DNA from: Bradyrhizobium sp. AZCC 1693
Lineage (GTDB): Bacteria > Pseudomonadota > Alphaproteobacteria > Rhizobiales > Xanthobacteraceae
Assembly (NCBI RefSeq): GCF_036924745.1
Contig: NZ_JAZHSD010000001.1
Location: 2,666,001 to 2,730,000, forward strand
DNA: 64,000 bases
Reading direction: 5' to 3'
Under the pieces are notes generated by a model, which made no database searches, had not been told where the DNA came from, and worked only from the letters and a program-made list of their open reading frames with translations. The position numbers and the translations under genes are program-made. How positions within the stretch are numbered: position 1 is the first letter of the stretch; the number at the start of each line of letters is the position of its first letter. Positions 44,932 to 54,859 of this stretch are shown in pieces.

Positions 44932-45994
44932 TGGCGACCTCCCGCCGGGCGTCATCGAGATCGCTTCCGACCATTTCCTTGACCAGTTGGGTAAAGGACG
45001 TCCTGGGCTGCCAGCCGAGCTTCTCGCGCGCCTTGCTGGCATCGCCGACCAGAAGATCGACTTCGGTCGGCCGGAAGTAGACCGGATCGATCCTGACCAG
45101 GGTCTTGCCGGACTTTTTGTCGACGCCGGTCTCGTCGACGCCCTTGCCGCGCCATTCGATGCTGCGGCCGACTTCGGCGAATGCCAGTTCGACGAACTCG
45201 CGTACCGAACGGGTTTCGCCGGTCGCCAGCACGAAATCGTCGGGTGCGTCGGCCTGCAATATCCTGTGCATGCCCTCGACATAATCGCGCGCATGCCCCC
45301 AGTCGCGCTTGGCATCGAGGTTGCCGAGATAGAGCGTGTCTTCCAGGCCGGTTTCGATGCGGGCGACGCTGCGCGTGATCTTGCGCGTCACGAAGGTTTC
45401 GCCGCGGATCGGGCTTTCGTGGTTGAACAGGATGCCGTTGGAGGCAAACATGCCGTAGGCCTCGCGGTAATTGACCGTGATCCAGTAGCCGTACAGCTTT
45501 GCGACGCCGTACGGCGAACGCGGGTAGAACGGCGTGGTCTCCTTCTGCGGCACTTCCTGGACCAGACCGTAGAGTTCCGAGGTCGACGCCTGATAGAACC
45601 GCGTCTCCTTCTCCATGCCGAGAATGCGGATCGCTTCCAGGAGCCGCAACACGCCGATGCCGTCGGCATTGGCGGTATATTCCGGGCTCTCAAAACTGAC
45701 GCCGACATGGCTCTGGGCGGCGAGGTTGTAGATCTCGGTCGGCCTGATCTGCTGCATCAGCCGGATCAAATTGGTCGAGTCGGTCATGTCGCCGTAATGC
45801 AGCAGGAACGGCACATTGCGGGAATGCGGATCCTGGTAGAGGTGATCGATGCGCGCGGTGTTGAACGAGGACGACCGCCGTTTGATGCCGTGGACCTCAT
45901 AGCCGAGGCCGAGCAGATATTCGGCAAGATAGGCGCCGTCCTGGCCGGTGACGCCCGTGATCAGCGCAACGCGCTTTGGATTTTGAGCCGTCAT
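44912..45994 (-). CDS. gmd: GDP-mannose 4,6-dehydratase
   Basis: A 360-residue SDR enzyme making GDP-4-keto-6-deoxy-D-mannose. [19 protein letters not shown] is the NADP fold, [10 protein letters not shown] and [15 protein letters not shown] carry the catalytic Thr, Glu, Tyr and Lys. The ATG at 45994 has GGAG six bases upstream and matches family starts. It is first of the gmd-fcl pair. Confidence 0.96.
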   Translation of the reverse strand: MTAQNPKRVALITGVTGQDGAYLAEYLLGLGYEVHGIKRRSSSFNTARIDHLYQDPHSRNVPFLLHYGDMTDSTNLIRLMQQIRPTEIYNLAAQSHVGVSFESPEYTANADGIGVLRLLEAIRILGMEKETRFYQASTSELYGLVQEVPQKETTPFYPRSPYGVAKLYGYWITVNYREAYGMFASNGILFNHESPIRGETFVTRKITRSVARIETGLEDTLYLGNLDAKRDWGHARDYVEGMHRILQADAPDDFVLATGETRSVREFVELAFAEVGRSIEWRGKGVDETGVDKKSGKTLVRIDPVYFRPTEVDLLVGDASKAREKLGWQPRTSFTQLVKEMVGSDLDDARREVANGKPAV

Positions 45995-46139
45995 AGTCTC
46001 TCCAAGAGCTTGCCAGACGGGCCCGGGCGACAATTAAACCCCAAGCGTTAAGCTCCACGTCTCGGCTGCGCCGGATCCCTGCGCGGCGCAGGCCATAGCA
46101 TTCGCCCGAGACAGAGTCTAATCCGAAAGTCGGTTAATT

Positions 46140-47294
46140 TCAGCCTCTTAGGCCGAGCGCCGTCCGCATCGACTGATGGTAGTGGATCATGGCCGGCTCG
46201 TTGCGACCGTAGACGGTGTGCGTCTGCGCGCCCGAAGTCAGGCCGATCTGAATGCTGCGCCCGGTCGGGAAATCCTCGCCCGTTACAACATCGAGGACGA
46301 GCTGCATGTTCTTGTCCCAATGGATGCGTTCTTCCTTGGTGCTCGGCGCCTTCGGCACGTAAAGCCCAAGGTCCATGACAGAGCGATCCGTGCGTCCCTC
46401 GCCGGGAAACACCCGCGCGAGTTCGACATGGTCGCCCTGCACGAGGAGAACGGTGTTGGGAAACAGCGAATAGACCAGCGTCGTATTCCACATCAAATCC
46501 CATTTGTCCTCAGGCTCGGCCTTGAGCCGCTCGAGTTTCCTGCGCGGAAACGTCAGGCGGTGGTTGAGACCGAACGCCTCGAAATCGGTCACGTTGCCAT
46601 GCAAGACGTCGCGCAGGGAATCACGGTGCAGGAAGCCGACGTGGTAGCCCTCGTTGAACGTATCCACTACGATCTTCCAGTTCATGGTCTCCGGAATCAG
46701 GCGCCGGTCGTAGAACGACCAGGACGCAAACCCAAACGAAGCGAGCTCCTCCGCGAGCCCCCCAAGCCATGGATCGATGTCGAAATTCGTCGAACCGTCC
46801 GCGGTCGGGATCACCCATACAAGACCGTGCTTTTCACACAGCGGCAGTTCGACGAGCGATGCGCGTTCGCTGCGCACGTCAGGAAAGCAGCGCTCGTCGG
46901 GAATGCCCATCAGTTGGCCTGCGAGATCGTAGGTCCAGGCATGATAGGGGCACGAGAACAGCCGCGCCTTGCCGCAGCCCTGGGCTACCTTGGCGCCTCG
47001 ATGGCGACACACATTCAGGAATGCGCGCAATTTGCCGTCGCGTCCCCGCACAATCAGAATGGGCAAGCCGGCATGGTCGTCGGTGCTGAAACTCCCCGGC
47101 GCGGACCAGTCCGAAGCGAAACCCATGACCAGCGGATGCTTGCGAAACAGAACCCGCTGTTCCTCGGCCAGGCGCCCAGCGTCCGTGTAGACTGACACCT
47201 CGTTGCGCCAGGGGCTGTCCGCCATCGACGTGGTCCGGGTCTCCACGTAATGCAGCAGCCGCTTCAAAAGGTTTATCTGATCCTGCCTGCTCAT
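46140..47294 (-). CDS. Rieske ring-hydroxylating oxygenase, alpha subunit
   Basis: A 384-residue oxygenase. The Rieske 2Fe-2S ligands are Cys96, His98, Cys115 and His118 (CRHRGAKVAQGCG, SCPYHAW). The catalytic iron His pair is in DTFNEGYHVGFLHRD. Family members hydroxylate or demethylate aromatics, amines or steroids; no reductase or ferredoxin partner lies nearby, so the substrate is open. The ATG at 47294 has GGAG seven bases upstream. A TetR-like operator sits 48 bases further upstream. Confidence 0.9.
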   Translation of the reverse strand: MSRQDQINLLKRLLHYVETRTTSMADSPWRNEVSVYTDAGRLAEEQRVLFRKHPLVMGFASDWSAPGSFSTDDHAGLPILIVRGRDGKLRAFLNVCRHRGAKVAQGCGKARLFSCPYHAWTYDLAGQLMGIPDERCFPDVRSERASLVELPLCEKHGLVWVIPTADGSTNFDIDPWLGGLAEELASFGFASWSFYDRRLIPETMNWKIVVDTFNEGYHVGFLHRDSLRDVLHGNVTDFEAFGLNHRLTFPRRKLERLKAEPEDKWDLMWNTTLVYSLFPNTVLLVQGDHVELARVFPGEGRTDRSVMDLGLYVPKAPSTKEERIHWDKNMQLVLDVVTGEDFPTGRSIQIGLTSGAQTHTVYGRNEPAMIHYHQSMRTALGLRG

Positions 47295-47341
47295 CGGACA
47301 TCTCCGGCTGGCTGTGGTCTCCAAACCGCTTCAGCAAATTT

Positions 47342-47359
47342 TGATACGGTACCGTATCA
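47342..47359. promoter_or_regulatory. Palindromic operator upstream of Rieske gene
   Basis: TGATACGGTACCGTATCA is a perfect 18-base palindrome. A second, imperfect half-match, AATACGCCACCGTATCG, lies at 47384-47400, about four helical turns away. Both are in the AT-rich promoter region of the Rieske gene. The pattern is typical of TetR-family operators; no TetR gene is in the window. Confidence 0.7.
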
Positions 47360-47475
47360 TTACCACTTGCAGTTTCTATTTTCAATACGCCACCGTATCG
47401 CATGTGAACACAACATCGCGAGCGATCGGCAACATGGTGCCCTCGCTCAATTTCAAGAGGGCGTCGATGCCGGTC

Positions 47476-48150
47476 CTACTCGCCGTAACCGCGCAGCTTT
47501 TCGAGGTCGACGATTGTCACCCCGCCATATTCCAGCCGAAGCAGGCCCTCCTTCTCCAGCCGCTTCAGGCACTGGTTGGCATTCTGCCGGGACAGGCCTG
47601 ACAAGGCGCCAATCTCTTCCTGGGTGATCTCCAGATGACGCGTCATGTCCGGATAGAGAATCGGGTTGAACAGCGAGGCGATCGAGCGCGCGACGCGACC
47701 GGTCGCATCCAGCGTGCGGCCATGTTCCAGCGCCCCGATGAACTGGCCGAGCCGCTCGTTGAGTTGCCGGACCAGAAAGCGGTTGAAGGCAACGCTGTTT
47801 TCGAACAGCCAGAAGAAGGTGTTGCGGTCCATCAGCGCCAGCCTGGTATCGCGCAACGCGACCACGTCGTAGCGGCGCGGCTCGCTCTTCAGCACCGAGC
47901 CCTCGCCAAACCAGGCGCCTGCCGTCAGGCCGGCGAAAGTCGCGGCCTTGCCGCCGCTCGAAACGGTACTCATCCGGGCAAGGCCCGTGACGATGCCGGT
48001 CCAGTAGTCGAAGGCGTCGCCGCGCAAGAAAATATGCTCATTGGCACGATAGGATTTCTCCACGATGCCGGCACGGGCGACCTCGATCTCCCGTTCGTTC
48101 AGTTCGCGCGACCACGCCGCGATGCGCTTGAGGTAATCCGCAGCAATCAT
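47476..48150 (-). CDS. Crp/Fnr-family transcriptional regulator
   Basis: A 224-residue regulator. Residues 15-130 are a cyclic-nucleotide-type beta-roll (EHIFLRGDAFDYWTGIVTGL, GAWFGEGSVLK) without the N-terminal Fnr cysteines. The end is a Crp winged helix (TQEEIGALSGLSRQNANQCLKRLEKEGLLRLEYGGVTIVD). The ATG at 48150 begins homology. It is divergent from the second Liv/ligase operon, a common arrangement, so it probably controls it. Confidence 0.88.
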   Translation of the reverse strand: MIAADYLKRIAAWSRELNEREIEVARAGIVEKSYRANEHIFLRGDAFDYWTGIVTGLARMSTVSSGGKAATFAGLTAGAWFGEGSVLKSEPRRYDVVALRDTRLALMDRNTFFWLFENSVAFNRFLVRQLNERLGQFIGALEHGRTLDATGRVARSIASLFNPILYPDMTRHLEITQEEIGALSGLSRQNANQCLKRLEKEGLLRLEYGGVTIVDLEKLRGYGE

Positions 48151-48455
48151 GATCGCATCGACCGTCGCGTCCCCGTCGACTCTCGTGCTGCACTGCAACA
48201 GAAGCGCAGCCCGACGAAATTTCCTGACCAATTGTCAGGCAAAAGACATTTCAAACTATCGCATTGCCCTAAGGAGAGCCACCTCGATACGCGCGGCCTA
48301 TGGCGCGGCGGGGGTGCGACGCTACCACGCGTGACACGGGCATCGGCCGGTACCGATAGTCGGATGGCTTGCCCGTCACCGCCGATGTAGGATCGCATGC
48401 GATTGCAAACGATAGATAAAGAGCGCCGCTCAAGCGCCGTATCTGGAGGGAATGA
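48151..48455. promoter_or_regulatory. Divergent control region between Crp/Fnr gene and second Liv operon
   Basis: The 305-base gap holds no gene. It contains the dyad CCTGAC-CAATT-GTCAGG at 48223-48239, 73 bases from the regulator start, a possible operator. It is unlike the FNR (TTGAT...ATCAA) or Crp (TGTGA...TCACA) consensus. Confidence 0.4.
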
Positions 48456-49277
48456 GTGGCTTACACGTTGGAAGTGCGCGGGGTTTCGCTGCGCTTCGGT
48501 GGCGTCCGTGCGCTGACCGAGGTCTCCTTCGGCGTGAACGAGGGCGAATTGTTCTCGATCATCGGCCCGAACGGCGCCGGCAAGACCTCAATCGTCAATT
48601 GCATTTCCGGCCGCTACAAGCCGACGGAAGGCCAGCTGTTCTACCGCGGCAAGGACATCACCGGCCTCAATCCGAACGCGCGGCCCCGGCTCGGCATCGG
48701 CCGCACTTTCCAGAACCTGGCGCTGTTCCATCATATGAGCGTGCTCGACAATATCATGGTCGGGCGGCACCACCTCCTGAAGAACAATTTCATCACCGGT
48801 TCGCTCTACTGGCTGACCGGCGCGCGGCGCGAGGAACTCGAGCACCGCCGCAAGGTGGAGGAGATCATCGACTTCCTCGACCTGCAGTCGGTGCGCAAGG
48901 CGACCGCCGGCACCCTGCCCTACGGCCTGCGCAAGCGCGTCGAGCTCGCCCGCGCCATGGCGCTGGAGCCGCAGCTGATCCTGCTCGACGAGCCGATGGC
49001 CGGCATGAACTTCGAGGAAAAGGAGGACATGGCGCGCTACATCGTCGATCTCAACGAAGAGTTCGGCATGACCGTGATGATGATCGAGCATGACATGGGC
49101 GTGGTGATGGACATCTCCCACCGCGTCATGGTGCTGGATTTCGGCCGCAAGATCGCCGAGGGCGATCCGGCGTCCGTGCTCGCCGATCCCCATGTGAAGC
49201 GCGCCTATCTCGGTGAAGAGGACGAGGTCCTCGTCGACCCCGACGACAAGCCCGCCGCTCCGGAGTGCGCGGCATGA
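48456..49277 (+). CDS. livG: ABC transporter ATPase (LivG type), second Liv system
   Basis: A 273-residue ATPase: Walker A GPNGAGKTS, GRTFQNLALFHHMSVLDN, divergent signature TLPYGLRKRVEL, Walker B LILLDEPMAGMN and MIEHDMGVV. It starts with GTG at 48456, with GGAGGG six bases upstream. Its stop overlaps the start of the acyl-CoA ligase gene (ATGA). It opens the operon livG-ligase-livH-livM-livK-livF. Confidence 0.9.
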   Translation: MAYTLEVRGVSLRFGGVRALTEVSFGVNEGELFSIIGPNGAGKTSIVNCISGRYKPTEGQLFYRGKDITGLNPNARPRLGIGRTFQNLALFHHMSVLDNIMVGRHHLLKNNFITGSLYWLTGARREELEHRRKVEEIIDFLDLQSVRKATAGTLPYGLRKRVELARAMALEPQLILLDEPMAGMNFEEKEDMARYIVDLNEEFGMTVMMIEHDMGVVMDISHRVMVLDFGRKIAEGDPASVLADPHVKRAYLGEEDEVLVDPDDKPAAPECAA

Positions 49278-51207
49278 TGGATTACGCCGGACGTGTCGCC
49301 CAGGCCGACACTTTTCCGAAGCTGCTGCGCCTCAATGCGAAAGAGCACGGCGGCGAGATCGCGTTGCGCGAAAAGGATCTCGGGCTGTGGCGCGTCTTCA
49401 CCTGGAACGACTATCAGACGCGCGTGCATGATTTCGCGCTCGGCCTGGTCGAACTGGGTCTTGGGCGTGGCGACGTCATCGGCATCATCGGCGATAACCG
49501 CCCGGACTGGGTGGCGGCGGAAATCGCAACGCATGCCGTCGGCGCCATGAGCATCGGCCTATACCGCGACGTGCTGGACGAGGAAGCGGCCTATCTGCTC
49601 AGCTACGGTGACGCCAAGCTGGTGTTCGCCGAAGACGAAGAGCAGGTCGACAAGCTGCTGGCGCTGGCCGACCGCGCGCCCAACCTCAAACATATCGTCT
49701 ATTCCGATCCGCGCGGCATGCGGAAATATGACGACCCGCGCCTGATGGAGGCCGAAAAGCTCGCCACTATGGGCCGCGACCGCGCGTCGCGCGAGCCTGA
49801 CATCTACGACCGGCTGGTCGACGCCACCCAGGGCGAAGATGTCGCGATCCTCTGCACCACCTCGGGCACCACGGCCAATCCCAAGCTGGCGATGCTGGCG
49901 GCCGGACGCGTGCTGAAACATTGCGCGACCTATCTGGCCTTCGATCCGAAGGGGCCGGATGACGAATATGTCTCGGTGCTGCCGCTGCCCTGGATCATGG
50001 AACAGGTCTACGCGCTCGGCAAAGGGCTGATCTGCCGGATGAAGGTCAACTTCGTCGAAGAGCCCGCGAGACGATGATGCACGATTTCCGCGAGATCGCG
50101 CCGACCTTCGTGCTGTTCGCGCCGCGGCTCTGGGAATCGATCGCGGCCGATGTGCGCGCTGGCGTGATGGACTCCTCGCCGCTCAAGCAAAAACTCTTCG
50201 ACGTCGGCATGAAGACCGGGCTTTCGGCGCTCGCCCATGGCAAGCGTTCGATGTTTGCCGACCAGTTGTTGTTCCGCGCGCTGCGCGACCGGCTGGGCTT
50301 CACCCGGCTGCGCTCGGCCGCGACCGGCGGCGCCGCGCTCGGGCCGGATACCTTCAAGTTCTTCCGGGCCATGGGCGTGCCGCTGCGCACCCTCTATGGC
50401 CAGACCGAACTGTTAGGGGCCTACACGTTGCATCCCTTTGGCAAGGTCAATCCGGATACGACCGGCGTGCCGATGGCCGAAGATATCCAAATCCGCGTCG
50501 ACAATCCCGACGTGAACGGCGTCGGCGAAATCGTCGTGCGCCACCCCAACATGTTCCTGGGATATTACAAGAATCCGGAAGCCTCGGTCGCCGACATCAA
50601 GGATGGCTGGATGCATTCCGGCGACGCTGGCTATTTCAACGACGACCAGCAACTCGTCATCATCGACCGCATCAAGGATCTCGCCGAGACCTCGCGCGGC
50701 GAGCGCTTCTCGCCGCAATATCTGGAAAACAAGCTGAAGTTCTCGCCCTACATCGCCGAAGCCGTGGTGCTCGGCGCCGGCCGCGATACGCTGGCAGCGA
50801 TGATCTGCATCCGCTATTCGATCATCTCGAAATGGGCGGAGAAGAACCGCATCTCGTTCACGACCTATACCGACCTCTCCTCGCGCCCCGAGGTCTACGC
50901 GCTGTTGCGCAAGGAGGTCGAGAGCGTCAACGCCACGCTGCCGCCGGCGCAGCGCATTTCGCGCTTCCTGCTGCTCTACAAGGAACTCGACGCCGACGAC
51001 GGCGAACTGACGCGCACCCGAAAGGTCCGCCGCAGCGTCATCAACGAAAAATACGCCGACATCATCGACGCGATCTACGGCGGCAAGAGCGACATTCCGG
51101 TCGACACGGTGATCCGTTTCCAGGACGGCACCACCCAGCGCATCCGCACCACGCTGAGAGTGGTCGATCTCGGCGCGCCTGCGTCCATGGCGGAGGCCGC
51201 GGAATGA
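49274..51207 (+). pseudogene. AMP-forming acyl-CoA ligase, frameshifted
   Basis: The gene reads as an AMP-dependent synthetase from ATG 49274 (MMDYAGRVAQADTFPKLL) with P-loop-like TTSGTTANPKLAM, and resumes from about 50074 with YGQTELLGAYT and GDAGYFNDDQQLVIIDRIKD. At 50062-50068 (CCCGCGAG) the frame breaks; dropping two bases (or adding one) restores it, giving about 640 residues, close to long-chain-type ligases. As written the first part ends at 50077. It sits inside a Liv importer operon and would activate the imported acid to its CoA thioester. A sequence error is likely. Confidence 0.88.
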
Positions 51208-51241
51208 TGGAGTTGCCAACCAACATCGCCACAAATCCGGT

Positions 51242-51332
51242 CGTCATGCGCGGGCTTAACCCGCGCATCCATCCTCTTCCGAAAAAGCGCTTCTTCAGGC
51301 GATGGATCGCCGGGTCAAGCCCGGCGATGACG
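51242..51332. repeat. Dispersed inverted repeat, class C copy 2
   Basis: It starts CGTCATGCGCGGGCTTAACCC and ends GGGTCAAGCCCGGCGATGACG. The inner arms are ATCCATC and GATGGAT. It shares layout and ends with 6919-7011. It lies inside the operon between the ligase and livH. Confidence 0.82.
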
Positions 51333-51355
51333 AATTGCAAGTTCAGTGAGACAAC

Positions 51356-52249
51356 ATGAACACCCAGCTCCTGATCCAGCTCCTGGTCAACGGCCTCGTG
51401 GTCGGTACGCTCTATGGCGTGGTCGCGATGTCGTTCGTGCTGATCTACAAGGCGACGCAGGTGGTGAACTTCGCGCAGGGCGAACTGCTGCTGGTGGGCG
51501 CCTGGGTGTGCTGGTGGCTGCTCACCAAATATCAGGTGCCGTTCTATCTGGGCATGCCGATCACGCTGGTCTTCATGTTCCTGTTCGGTATCGCGATCCA
51601 GATCGTCATCCTGCGCCCGATGATCGGCGAGCCGATCATTTCCGTGATCATGGTGACGATCGCGCTGTCGACGGTGTTTTCGGCGCTGATGAAATGGATG
51701 TTCGGCGTCAATTTGCAGCCGTTCCCGCGCATCTTCCAGACCCAGAACATCAATATCCTCGGATTGCAGGTACAGACCGTCTATCTGATGAGCCTCGCGG
51801 TCTCGGTGGCGATGATGGTGGGAATGGCGTGGTTCTTCCGCCTCTCCAAATATGGTCTGGCGATGCGCGCCACCGCGTTCAACCAGCAGGTGGCGCAGTC
51901 GCTTGGTATCTCCGTGAAAAGCGTGTTCGCGATGGCCTGGGCGATTTCGGCGACCGTCTCCGCTGTCGCGGGCGTGGTGGTCGCCGTCGTCAACGGCGTC
52001 TCGGCCGGGCTGTCCGCGTACGGCGTCAAGGTGTTTCCAGCGGCAATTCTGGGGGGCCTCGACAGCGTCGGCGGCGCGGTGCTCGGCGGCATCATCATCG
52101 GACTATTGGAAAACGTCGCGCATTTTCTCGACAGTGAGTATCTGCACTGGGGCAATCTCTACGAGATCGCGCCGTTCTATGCGCTCATCATTATCCTGAT
52201 GATCAAGCCGTATGGCCTGTTCGGCACCAAAGACATCGAGCGGGTGTAA
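51356..52249 (+). CDS. livH: ABC transporter permease (LivH type), second Liv system
   Basis: A 297-residue permease with about eight membrane segments. LIYKATQVVNFAQGELLLVGAW is the LivH motif and RATAFNQQVAQSLGI the coupling loop. It has no strong ribosome site visible (CAGTGAGACAAC before ATG) and follows the repeat at 51242-51332. Confidence 0.92.
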   Translation: MNTQLLIQLLVNGLVVGTLYGVVAMSFVLIYKATQVVNFAQGELLLVGAWVCWWLLTKYQVPFYLGMPITLVFMFLFGIAIQIVILRPMIGEPIISVIMVTIALSTVFSALMKWMFGVNLQPFPRIFQTQNINILGLQVQTVYLMSLAVSVAMMVGMAWFFRLSKYGLAMRATAFNQQVAQSLGISVKSVFAMAWAISATVSAVAGVVVAVVNGVSAGLSAYGVKVFPAAILGGLDSVGGAVLGGIIIGLLENVAHFLDSEYLHWGNLYEIAPFYALIIILMIKPYGLFGTKDIERV

Positions 52250-52255
52250 GCAATC

Positions 52256-53329
52256 ATGGCAGGCCAGACCCTCATTCCCGCCGGCGACTTCCGCACCAGC
52301 TATGCGGCGGATACCACCGTGTTTCCGACTACGACCAGCCGCAACGCGTTGATCGCAGGCATCGTGCTGGTTTGCTTTGCCCCGCACATCGTCAACGAAT
52401 ACATCCTCAGCCTGCTGATCCAGATCGGCATCTTCGGCATCGCAGCCCTTGGGCTGAACATCGTCGTCGGCTTTACCGGCCAGATCTCGATCGGCCATGC
52501 CGCCTTCTTCGGCTTCGGCGCCTTCACGTCGGCTTACCTCTCGAACCGGTTCGGGATTCCCGTCTTCTTCTGCATTCCGCTCGCGGGCGTGGTGACGGCG
52601 GCCGTCGGCCTGATCTTCGGCCTGCCCGCCGCACGGCTGAAGGGACTTTATCTCGCGATCGCGACGCTGGCGGCGCAGTACATCCTGCTCGACTTCTTTG
52701 CCCGCGCCGAATGGTTCACCGGCGGCAGCGTTCCCGCCAGCGCCGAACCGTTCTCGATCTTCGGCTACATGCTGCGCGGCGATAAACAGTATTTCTACGT
52801 CGTGCTGGCATACGTCATCGTCTGCTATCTGCTGGTGACGAACCTGATCCGTTCGCGCGACGGGCGCGCCTTGGTCGCGGTACGCGACCATTATCTGTCC
52901 GCCGAGATCATGGGCATCAACCTGACCAAGTACCGGACGCTGTCGTTCGGCCTCGCCGCCTTCTTTGCCGGCGTCGGCGGCGCGCTCTATGCGCACTACA
53001 ATCAGGTGGTCTCCAACGAAGGTTTCGGCATCGACCGCTCGATCATCTTCCTGGCCATGATCATCATCGGCGGACTCGGCTCGATCATGGGCACGCTGAT
53101 GGGCACAGCGTTCATGGTGCTGCTGCCGGAATCGATGGAATGGCTCAGCGTCGCGCTGCGCGACAGTCCGATCGATCAATTTCTGGGACTAAAGAACAAC
53201 ATCGCTTTCTTGCGCGAGATGGCCATCGGCGTGATCATCATCGTCTTTCTGGTGTTCGAGCCGGACGGACTTGCGCATCGCTGGCGGCAGATCAAGGCAT
53301 ACTGGAAACTCTACCCGTTCTCGCATTGA
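52256..53329 (+). CDS. livM: ABC transporter permease (LivM type), second Liv system
   Basis: A 357-residue permease with about ten membrane segments; GLNIVVGFTGQISIGHAAFFG is the LivM signature and RDHYLSAEIMGINLTKY the coupling loop. It begins six bases after livH. The final 20 residues are basic and cytoplasmic. Confidence 0.92.
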   Translation: MAGQTLIPAGDFRTSYAADTTVFPTTTSRNALIAGIVLVCFAPHIVNEYILSLLIQIGIFGIAALGLNIVVGFTGQISIGHAAFFGFGAFTSAYLSNRFGIPVFFCIPLAGVVTAAVGLIFGLPAARLKGLYLAIATLAAQYILLDFFARAEWFTGGSVPASAEPFSIFGYMLRGDKQYFYVVLAYVIVCYLLVTNLIRSRDGRALVAVRDHYLSAEIMGINLTKYRTLSFGLAAFFAGVGGALYAHYNQVVSNEGFGIDRSIIFLAMIIIGGLGSIMGTLMGTAFMVLLPESMEWLSVALRDSPIDQFLGLKNNIAFLREMAIGVIIIVFLVFEPDGLAHRWRQIKAYWKLYPFSH

Positions 53330-53387
53330 GGTCGGAACGGGACGGACAACAAGAAGACCTCGAGAAATAACCGGGAGGACTATGTCC

Positions 53388-54668
53388 ATGACGATGAAGA
53401 CTCTGTTGAGCACAGCCTCGCTCGCTTTGCTGTTGGGTGGCACCGCGGCATCGGCTCAGGCGCCGATCTCGCTCGGGCATCTCGCCGACTATTCGGGTCC
53501 CACCTCGGACGTCGGAACGTCGTTCGGACAAGGTGTCGCTGACACCTATGCGTGGATCAACAAGAACGGCGGCATAAACGGCGCCAAGGTCAATGTCGAC
53601 ACCGTCGACTACGGCTATCAGGTGCCGCGCGCCATCGCCCAGTACAAGAAATGGTCGGGCTCCGACAAGGTCGCCGCCATCCTCGGCTGGGGCACCGCCG
53701 ACACCGAAGCGCTGACGGGATTCCTGGCCCAGGACAAGATCCCCGATATCTCGGCATCCTATGCCGCGGCGCTCTCCGATCCGACCGGCGCGGGCGGCAA
53801 GGCCAAGCCTGCCCCCTACAACTTCTTCTACGGCCCGAGCTACTCGGACGCGGTTCGCGGCATGCTGACCTGGGCCGCCGAGGACTGGAAGTCCAAGGGC
53901 AAGCCCGGCAAGCCGAAGTTCGTTCACATGGGCGCCAACCACCCCTATCCGAACGCGCCGAAGGCGGCGGGTGAAGCGATTGCCGCCGAACTCGGCTTCG
54001 AACTGCTGCAGCCGATCGTGTTCGCCTTGACGCCCGGCGACTACAGCGCGCAGTGCCTGACCCTGAAGAGCTCGGGTGCGAACTACGCCTATCTCGGCAA
54101 CACCGCAGGCTCGAATATCTCCGTGCTCAATGCCTGCAAGGCGGCCGGCGTCGACGTGCAGTTCCTCGGCAACGTCTGGGGCATGGATGAGAACGCCGCG
54201 AAAGCCGCCGGTGCTTCCGCCGATGGCGTGGTGTTCCCGCTGCGCACCGCGGTGGCATGGGGCGGCAACGCGCCCGGCATGAAGACCTTCATGGAAATCT
54301 CGAAGATGTCGGACGCGGCCGGTACCGCCTACCGTCCCGTGCATTACATCGCCGGCGTCTGCACCGCGCTCTACATGAAGGAAGCCGTCGAATGGGCCGC
54401 CAAGAATGGCGGCGCCACCGGCGAGAACGTCAAGAAGGGTTTTTACCAGAAGAAGGATTGGGTGCCCGCCGGCGGTGAAGGCATCTGCAATCCCTCGACC
54501 TTCACCGAGACGGATCACCGCGGCACGCTCAAGGTTGATCTCTATCGCATGAAGGTCGCCGGCGCGACCGACGCTCCCCTCAACGATCTCGTCAAGAACG
54601 GCGGTATCAAGATGGAGAAGGTGAAGACGATCGACCTGCCGCGCAAGCCCGAGTGGCTCGGCTGGTAA
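53388..54668 (+). CDS. livK: Periplasmic receptor (LivK type), second Liv system
   Basis: A 426-residue type I periplasmic-binding protein. The signal peptide ends GGTAASAQ, then APISLGHLADYSGPTSDVG, typical of receptors for aromatic or aliphatic acids rather than leucine. ILGWGTADTEALTGFL and GPSYSDAVRGMLTWA line the cleft. GGGAGG lies nine bases before ATG 53388; ATG codons at 53382 and 53394 are alternatives. The paired CoA ligase suggests its ligand is a carboxylic acid. Confidence 0.9.
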   Translation: MTMKTLLSTASLALLLGGTAASAQAPISLGHLADYSGPTSDVGTSFGQGVADTYAWINKNGGINGAKVNVDTVDYGYQVPRAIAQYKKWSGSDKVAAILGWGTADTEALTGFLAQDKIPDISASYAAALSDPTGAGGKAKPAPYNFFYGPSYSDAVRGMLTWAAEDWKSKGKPGKPKFVHMGANHPYPNAPKAAGEAIAAELGFELLQPIVFALTPGDYSAQCLTLKSSGANYAYLGNTAGSNISVLNACKAAGVDVQFLGNVWGMDENAAKAAGASADGVVFPLRTAVAWGGNAPGMKTFMEISKMSDAAGTAYRPVHYIAGVCTALYMKEAVEWAAKNGGATGENVKKGFYQKKDWVPAGGEGICNPSTFTETDHRGTLKVDLYRMKVAGATDAPLNDLVKNGGIKMEKVKTIDLPRKPEWLGW

Positions 54669-54704
54669 GTAGAGGTTGCCGAGAGGCGCCGAACGCATTC
54701 GGCT

Positions 54705-54823
54705 GTCGTCCCCCGCGAAAGCGGGGGACCCAGTACGCCGCGGCTTCTCGGTGGATCACAACCGCCTCTGGAATACTGGATCACCCGCCCCAGTGCGCAA
54801 TTGCGCACAAGGCGGGTGATGAC
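54705..54823. repeat. Dispersed inverted repeat, class A copy 2
   Basis: It contains GTGCGCAATTGCGCAC at 54793-54808 and matches the reverse complement of 24385-24502 over most of its length. It lies between livK and livF of the second Liv operon. Confidence 0.85.
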
Positions 54824-54859
54824 AGCGGTGGGTTCTACTGACGACGTCAGGATCACGAC

